Assembly: GCF_963678635.1 (NCBI RefSeq)
Contig: NC_087066.1
Location: forward strand, 40,075,223-40,139,222
Direction: 5' to 3'
From: Symsagittifera roscoffensis
Taxonomy: Eukaryota; Xenacoelomorpha; Acoela; Convolutidae
Length of the DNA stretch: 64,000 nt
A program made the translations under genes and the position numbers. The notes beneath the pieces were generated by a model. That model was not told the origin of the DNA. It was given only the letters and a program-made list of their open reading frames with translations, and searched no databases. This document shows, piece after piece, positions 12,501-21,500 of this stretch. How positions within the stretch are numbered: position 1 is the first letter of the stretch; each line of letters opens with the position of its first letter.

Positions 12501-15500
12501 TTTAATAAGCGTAGTGTATTACCACAGAGTTACTTTTTTCCAAACTAATTATCAAATACAAGGGCTCTTTTGGTGGCACTTTTGGTATACTTCAACTTAA
12601 TTACAGTAGCATCAGCTTCGTATATTATCAAGAACCTTCTTTTTTTCAAATTAAGTCGCAATATTGGTGCCACTTTTTGGGTACTTTCACATTTTGTTAA
12701 TAGCATGTGCTTTGACATTCGAATAGTAATTAGTTAACACAGTTGATTTGATGCATTTTTAATTCATCAATTGAACCGAAAAAAAGCTATTTGTTTCTAA
12801 CAACATAACTCAATAAAAATTCGAATTCTGAAATATCTCACAATTTTCTTGAAATATCTAATTTAAACATAATTTGGCTTAAGGTTTTGCGATTTGTTAC
12901 ATGCAAAGTTGGTGTGGATGCCTTCAGTTTGTTATATTCCGAATTGTTATTTGCAAAATTGTGTCTATTTGTATTTGGTGCCACTTTTGCTGAATCGCAT
13001 CGGCAATTTATTAGCATCTGTAGCTGCTTTGTTCGTGACTAGTGTTTTTCGGTGGTTGACCGTGCGTGGCTGAATGGTTAGTGCGTGAGACTCAAAACCT
13101 CTTGATTGCAGTAGGTCGCAGATCGAATCCTAGACCTAGCAAATTCGCTAATTCTAGTTTTTCTTATTGCATTTTCTAGAGCTGCTTTTTGTCGTGTTTT
13201 GCTAGTGTTTTGCTAGTCGTGTTTTGCTAGTTTTGCTAGTGTGTTTTGCTAGTCGCTTCTGTGTAATATTTCTGCCTATATAAGCATAGGGAAATTTGAA
13301 AAATTTTCCTGCGTTATGTTCGGCTAGTGTTAGTTTCTGTTTAAAAAATTATGATATTATGAAAATGTATGGGATTTGTTGCTTTTGGGATTTGCGAAGA
13401 TTTTGAGCTTTTTTGAGCTTTTCGCGGCAATTTCAGTTTTTTTTCTCAAAAACTTTCGGACTTTGGTAAGGCACCGCCCCTGTAACTCTCAAAAACTTTC
13501 GGCCTTTGAAAGTTGCAGTGGAGGTGTTTTTGTTTGAACTTTTTCATCTTCTCAAATAGTAATTTCACATATTTGAGATAGTTTTGAATTAAAAGAAAAA
13601 ATCATATGGATAGCGTTTCATAAGCGGCCATTCCCTAACTCTGTTAGAAAAAAATTTGGCCTCAAAAAAGCTAATTTTTTGACATTTCGGTTATTTTTTT
13701 CCAAACTTTCATGCCAAATCTAAGATTCAGGGTTCAATCGCAGGAGATAGTGGTAGAAATTTGTCTTGCATGAAAGCTTGCATAAAGTCCACTTTTTGAA
13801 AGCTATTTCCTTGTCAGTACATATGATTAAAAATTTTCAAACAGGTGCATCAAGCATTAGCTGGGCCGCTCGTTTACTTTCAAGCGACCGTGGAACGGAT
13901 GCGAGGACGTGAGACTCCTAACCCACTGGTCAGAGATTCAGATCCGGATTATTGAATTAGTTTTATTGTTTGTTTGGTCGAACATTTGCTGAATAGCTTT
14001 GGCAGTTTGATAGCAACTATAGCTGTTTTTTGAGATACGAAGAAAGTAGTTCAGACTCCTATTTAGGTCATGATGATTTTCAGTTTTTTTTTCAAGAAAA
14101 GTCTTTAATTTTGTTTAGGCTCAATTTTACTTTTACGCGGTTAGACTTTTGAATTTTTTTGTGCTAACTCCACCACTATCGCTCAGCAAAATTGTAGAGA
14201 TCACGGAAAATGTGATCTACTTTTATTTTCGAAAGTGGGTTCGAATTTTTAGATTTCCCAAGTAAATAAAAAATTTACTTTTTGATTCAGTTTTCTCTAC
14301 GGGTTGATTTCCAAAAAAAGTCAATCACAAATTGTTCCAGAAATTCAAAGATCTTTAGGCCATCTTTTTTTTGAAATTCGGAAACAGATTCTTTTCAAAG
14401 TAAGTCAGTGTTTTTGTTTTGTTTTGTTAGTTCATTGACTCATTTCCAACTGTATGTTGACTATGTTATTGGTGGCTAAAGTTAGTAAAATTACAAGCGG
14501 TCGTGGTGGTTATGATACTCCTAGTCTCAGCTAAATTGTTTCGAGGTGGTTATTCATCTTTTGCTTATTTCACTTTGTTTTGCATTCCTAGAGCTCTTTT
14601 TTGCATTTTCCCGCTTGTTTGCGAAGCGCAGCCTCGCCTCTTTTCTAGACCTAATTCTCACAAATAAGTGACAGGCTTGGAAGCGCCTATTTTTATTTCT
14701 AATATTTCTGCCTATATAAGCATAGGGAAATTTAAAAAAATTGTCCTGCTTTTTGTTCGGCTAGTGTTAGTTTCTGTTTGAAAAATTATGATATTATGAA
14801 AATGTATGGGATTTGTTGCTTTTGGGATTTGCGAAGCTTTTGAGCTTTTTTGAGCTTTTCGCGGCAATTTCAGTTTTTTTTTTCTCAAAAACTTTCGGAC
14901 TTTGGTAAGGCACCACCCCTGCAATTCTCAAAAACTTTCGGCCTTTGAAAGTTGCAGTGGAGGTGTTTTTGTTTGAACTTCTTCATCTTCTCAAATAGTA
15001 ATTTCACATATTTTTGAATTAAAAGAAAAAAATCATATGGATAGCGTTTCATAAGCGGCCATTCCCTAACTCTGTTAGAAAAAAAATTGGCCTCAAAAAA
15101 GCTAATTTTTTGAAACTTTTCAAGTTTTCGTCAAACTTTCATGCCAAATCTAAGATTCAAGGTTCAATCGCAAGAGATAGTGGTAGAAATTTGCCTTGCA
15201 TGAAAGCTTGTGTAAAGTCCAATTTTCGAAAGCTATTTCCTTGTCAGTACATATGATTGAAAATTTTTAAACAGGTGCATCAAGGATTAGCTGGGCCACT
15301 CGTTCACTTTCAAGCGACCGTGGAACGGATGCGAGGACGTGAGACTCCTAATCCAGTGGTCGGAGATTCAGATCCGGATTATTGAATTAGTTTTTTTGTT
15401 TGTTTGGTCGAACATTTGCTGAATAGCTTTGGCAGTTTGATAGCAACTATAGCTGTTTTTTGAGATACGAAGAAAGTAGTTCTGACTCCTATTTAGGTCA

Positions 15501-18500
15501 TGATGATTTTCAGTTTTTTTTTTCAAGAAAAGTCTTTAATTTTGTTCTGGCTGAAATTTACTTTTACGCGGTTAGACTTTTGAATTTTTTTGTGCTAACT
15601 CCACCACTATCGCTCAGCAAAATTGTAGAGATCACGAAAAATGTGATCTACTTTTTTTTCGAAAGTGGGTTTGAATTTTCAGATTTCCCAAGTAAATAAA
15701 AAATTTACTTTTTGATCCAGTTTTCTCTACGGGTTGATTTTACAAAAAAAGTTTATCACAAATTGTTCCAGAAATTCAAAGATCTTTAAGGCCATCTTTT
15801 TTTTTGAAATTCGGAAACTGAGATTTTTTTTTAAAAGTAAGTCAGTATTTTTGTTTTGTTTTCTTAGTTCATTGACTCGTTTCCAACTGTATGTTGGCTA
15901 TGTTATTGGTGGCTAAAGTTAGTAAAATTACAAGCGGTCGTGGTGGTTATGATACTCCTAGTCTCAGCTAAATTGTTTCAAGGTGGTTATTTATCTTTTG
16001 CTTATTTCACTTTGTTTTGCATTCCTAGAGCTCTTTTTTGCATTTTCCCGTTGTTTGCGAAGCGCAGCTTCGCCTCTTTTCTAGACCTAATTCTCACAAA
16101 TAAGTGACAGGCTTGGAAGCGCCTATTTTTACAATTAGTTAATTTGCAAATACTGTAAGTAAGCTAAGATTCAGTCCTTGATATGTATGCTTCATTATTA
16201 GGAATTGTTTTTGTTTCTCAAAGTTTATTTACCTTTTTTTCATGTCTTAAAACTATAATTTTTTTGCTGTTTGTTGGTTGTGGTTGCAAGATACAGTTTG
16301 GTCTCTGTGTCAACGATTGTTTCCGTATTTCTAAATGTCTATGAATGAAATGAAGACTTTTTTTAGATCGTGCGTTATTTTTTCAGGAATTGTGCTGAAA
16401 GGAAAGTTTTTCGCGCTCAAGGTTGATTGTTTGGCTTTTGATTTTTGTAGTTCAATTCAATTTCACTCGCAATCTTATATGCTTTGTAATATCAAAATTA
16501 TAAATTGCGCCGAATTACTTGGTTGAATTTCAGATTCATTGGTGGGTTTTAGTTAAAATATATCCCAGCGGAATAAAAAAATGAACCTATTGATTTAGGT
16601 TTCTCAAATTGTGTTAGTTGTATCAAATTTCTGTTGACTCATTTATAGTTAAGGTGATATATCTTTTCTCTAAAACTCGGAAGTTAAAAGCTTCTAAAAG
16701 AAAAACCAGTTTTTTTGGTCTTCTTGAGTCGATTGACATTTTTCGATTTTCTTTTTGCTGTGCTCTTGATTTTTTTTTGCTCCAGATGGCTTGCAGTTGG
16801 TAAGCTGGACTATTCTGAATACATCTCCGCCTCTGTTTAAATTATTTCTAGCACTTGAGTTGTTCCTAGCGCGTGATACAATGACGCGAAGTGTGTTTTG
16901 TCATAGGATTTAGCGGCGGTGGTCTGAACTTCATAGATGGGTTGCAGAAAGAGATCAAAAAGAACACTCGACAGGTGAAGAGCAAAGTTACAGAGCCCAT
17001 TTACAGTCGCACGGGCATTGTAAGTGGAGCAGGTCAATCGGGGTCAAATGACACGGCCTCTTCTTCAGCAGGGGAACACATGAAGTTTGCAGATGAACAC
17101 TATCGAGAAATGAGTAAGTATATAATTGGTTTTAAAATTAAATGAAATACCTTTTAAGAAATAGTTTATTAGAGTAATTCATTTCTGAGAGAAAGGAAAA
17201 GAAACATGCTAGATTTTAAGATTATCTCCCAGGTGTTAATGTAACAGGCATTTTTGATTAAATGTGTGGGCTAGAATATAAAGCGTTTTGAGTTCTTCAT
17301 AAAACAGTGTATTGCCTAATGGATGCTGGGGCTGAGCTTTAATTGCTTCCAAAAACTGTTTGTTAGAATTTTAATCATCGTCAGTGTGGATGCGAATCTA
17401 GAAGAAGCTCTGAACTAAATTTTCAGACAGAAGCAATGGGTTGGTTTGCCACAAAAGGTTAAATTTTGTCAAATTTTTTATGGCGACTAACTTGTGTGGA
17501 GATTTACTTTTAATCATACAAAGCTGATTTAATTTAACCGGACAAAACGCGCTAAACTTGAAATCTCAAACGCATTTTTCTTAAATTGGGCTGAGTTTAA
17601 ATGAAAACTCATGAAGACAAAACTTGCTCGAAATTTTGACAGAATTAATATTGTGTAATTCGTTTTGCGAAATTTAGGTCCAAAACCTTACCCTAAAAGT
17701 GCGTCATTTTGGATTTACTTAGTTAAGCAAAAATTACGCCAAAAATGCCCAGTCGATCACAGACATAATTATATCAATGTGAGAATCTCACGTAGCCCAA
17801 CAAATTTTAAGAAAGGTAAATTCTCCAAAAAAAGTTTTCGCAAACCGTTTAAAAATTGTTTTTAAATAAAAAAATTTGGTGTTTTATGTAGTAAAAACTA
17901 CCTTTTTTGTCGATCAAGGAAAATAAATGAACTTATTCAATGTTTTGGAGAATATACTCTCCTTAAAGTTTGTTGGACTATGTGAGGGGCTAACTTTGAT
18001 ATAAATATGTCTGTGATCGACTGGCTATTTTGGCGTAATTTTTGATTAACTAAAAAAAGCCAAAATGAACCATTTTTGAGGTAAAATTTTGGACCCGAGT
18101 TTCCCAAAACAAATAACATCATATTGATTTTGCTAATAGTCTAAGCAAGTTGTGTCATTTTCCACATATAATTAACCCAATTTGATTTTTTTTAAAAACG
18201 CGTTTTATGCGTTTTGTCCGGATAATTTAAATCAGCTATGTAGAATTCGATTACGTTGTTCGTGACCTTTACACTTGCTGCTCAGCTCATCAAAATAACT
18301 CTGAAATTTGATCAAAATGGAATATCCTCGGACAGGCTTAACAGCTTTTGTTAGATCCTCTGCAATTCACTAAGAATTAAATTTTGTGTTGAAGACAAAT
18401 TGCCAGAAAAAATATCCATAGTTTAGACTAAGAGTATGATATTGCATGACCATCGTTTCTTTTGTACAAAGTACGAGTGCCTAATCTGGGAACGGAGAAA

Positions 18501-21500
18501 ACCAGCGACTACCTTCCCCTACCATTCAGCTGGATCAATCAATAACATCCTTCTCCTAAAAGCCGGCATAGAATCGAACCCAAAACTGCTGTACATCTGC
18601 CCTATCTGTGATAAAAAATAACGAGAGCTCACAAAAGCGTCTGGTGCCACTTCGGCGGATTGGTACACTTCTCTTGCACCTCGTTACATAACACTGCGGA
18701 ATGGTCTCGCAATTACTATTGTCAAAACTGCTCTTACTGTCAATATCAAAATCACTGCCCCAAATACTATGGCAACATCAAAAAATATCTTGATGAAAAT
18801 GATCGCCTAACACCAGGTCAATACAAAGTCGCTCTGAAAACAAGTCGTTCAAATGAGGTGAAAAACTACATTATCAAACATCCTTTTAAACTGGAGGGCT
18901 CTCAAACTCCAGAAATAGCTTCGGAAGAAAACAGCTTTCCCAGAAGTTCGCGACGTACTTTTGCTCAACTCCGCTGTGGATATAGCACACAACGAAATAA
19001 TTATCTGTCGAGATTGGACAAAAACATCGAAAACAGCTGCCCAAACTGTAACGCTATTCCGCATGACACACCACTTCTTTAACTGTCAATTGAAGCCAAC
19101 ATCGCTTCAACTTGACGACCTGTGGGACAACCCCGTTGCAGCCGCAAAATGGCTCAACTTACCAACATAACGGGGCTTATTAGAAGTTTTTTTTTCGCTG
19201 AAATCGGGCACGGGAGTTTTGCTCGGTACTTCGTACCAAAAACTGCCCCCTAGAATGGGGTTTAATCAGCACTGTCGGAAGGGGGCCTTCCTGCTCTTAG
19301 CGAACCCTGGGAAAGCCACAGTTACTGTTTTACGGACGAAACGAAACAATCAATCAATCTCCGCAATCTTCGATTGTGGAGCACGGAAAATAAACGGCAG
19401 TGAAGACACGAATTTGACGAGCCCTCTTTTTGCAGCTACAAACAACAACAACGCCATCGTTTCGTTAAATTGAGGGCAACCCAGTGATCAAATAGCGCAT
19501 AGAATCGAATTCTGAATGTATATTTATTCTGAAACTTCTGATTCCAAAAAAAATTTCTGGCTTCCAAAAATTACGCTCCAAAAATATATTTTAGGTGACC
19601 ATATAATAACAATAATCACCTTAAGAATTAAAGTCTTGAATTCTAGACCCTTTTTAACTGATTTACCCCTGCTTTTAATCGTGAGATTTTTCGGAATTTA
19701 GAAATTCATACCTGTTTCATTCAAAGGTTTTTGGGAGCTATTTTAGTCTTCAACTATTCATTTTGTTGAGGTTTGATGAATGTTTAATTTAGTCAGACAA
19801 GGCATCCAATAGAGTCCTGAATAATGTACTGATTGGTTGATAAATAAAGAGAAGTAGAGGTCAATATCTCAGAAACAAAAAAGAACCGATCTTTCTAGAT
19901 AAATTCGGCTCTCAAGAGGCGTCCTATTCCCATGGTAAGTTGAGTTGGCCTGCCAGCAATTCAGCCAGTAACTATTGATATGCTTCTTGGCTTCACTAAC
20001 TGCAACCGTTCTTTTTGTGCCTGGTGTAAGTGGACGTTGTCGCCTTTCATTGATTATAACCGAATATTCGTCGCTTCTTCGTTATACCTCCGCATCTGAT
20101 TTAGCTAAACTAAAATCAGTATTTTAATTCTGTTAAGATTTCTTAGTGTTTTTCTAAACACAGTAACTCTTGTACAATAACAACCTATAGATCTAAAAGA
20201 GCTTTAAAATCTAACGTGCAAACTGAAGTCTGAGAAAAGCCATGTATTCATGGGCGGATTTAGGGGGTGGGGGTAATGGCTACCCCCGACCCTCAGGGAT
20301 TCGACCCCATGCCGACCCAAAGGGTCCCCCTTTGTACTATTTCGAGATATCCATTTTTGGCTGACTGAGCCTAAAAAATTTCTAAAGGCGCCTTTGGCGC
20401 CAATGTGTTCCATTTTTGAAGGGGGGATTTGAGCGCGCCGGAAAATGCGATTTTTTGGTCAACTTTTTCCCTAAAAAAGCTCATAATAGGGTCATTATAA
20501 TGATTTGGGAGAGCTCACAAAATCAATTTGGTGGACCTAAAAAAATGTCGACAAAATGTTCAAATTTTCTTGAAAATCCTTCCTCGAGAAAATCCGATGA
20601 GTTGCAAAAATTTGTGATTTGATTTTTTTCGGCTTGTAAAATTATTTCTGTTTTTGAATTAGCTTGAAGTATTTTATACTGCTTATCAAACAAACAAACG
20701 AATAGTTATTTTTATCAAAAAAACTTACGAAGAGTTAACAAAGGAGGAAGTGAGGAAGTTTGTCTTAAGAGTCAGCTGTCAATTCATATGCTGGGTTATG
20801 AAGGAAAAGTGCCTTAAACAAGAAAAGTTTTATAAAAAGAAAAGAGTATTTTGACCAGTTTTGGCTATTTTTGGAAAATTTCAAGGATTCAAACAAATTG
20901 AATTGCTTTTGCTTTAGATAATTTACATTTTTCCTTGTTTGGAAATTTTTTTGACGTTTAAGCAGGTGTAATTATGTTTGCAAATGATTGATTGAGATTC
21001 ACAAATGGTTCTATAGAGCGTTTTATTACAATGAAAACTGAAATCGAAATTTTCTTCTCGTTCTGAGGGCGTGGTCGGAACAGTAACAGTCTGGACGAAA
21101 GGTTTTAACCTTAGTATGCTAGGAACTCATAGCTTGCAGGGCTCTTGGGAAGGAATGCAAATCTTGCAGGATGTTTCTCGGACATTTGTTTGCTCTAAAA
21201 AAAATTTGAGAGTCAATTAACGCAATGAAGACTCTTATAATTATATATTTTCAGGATATCAACGCTCAAATTTGATTTTTCGTGGTTTGAATTTTGATTT
21301 CTTTTTAGGTTCGGTTCATTTCCTTTGCTAAAAGGAAGATAAACTCCTTTATTGAACAGCGAAAGTGTAAAGGTCACGAAAAACGTGATCGACTTCTATT
21401 TTCAAAATCGGATTTTAATCTTCCCAGCGGAGTTCCCAGCGGAATTAAAAATTAACCGATTGATTCATTTTTCTCAAGTTGAGTTAATTTATCAAAAAAT

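Larger units (their letters stand above)
13265..16131. repeat. 1.43-kb direct tandem duplication in DDHD1 intron
   Basis: Unit 1 (13265..14700) and unit 2 (14701..16131) are collinear throughout, period 1436. Both begin AATATTTCTGCCTATATAAG and end AAGCGCCTATTTTTA. Differences are scattered substitutions and small indels, plus one indel of about 13 bp near 13570/15010. Each unit holds a decayed tRNA-like core (13885 and 15322), a full R1 copy, and an S tail with GCGAAGCGCAGC. No gene is included. Confidence 0.92.
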
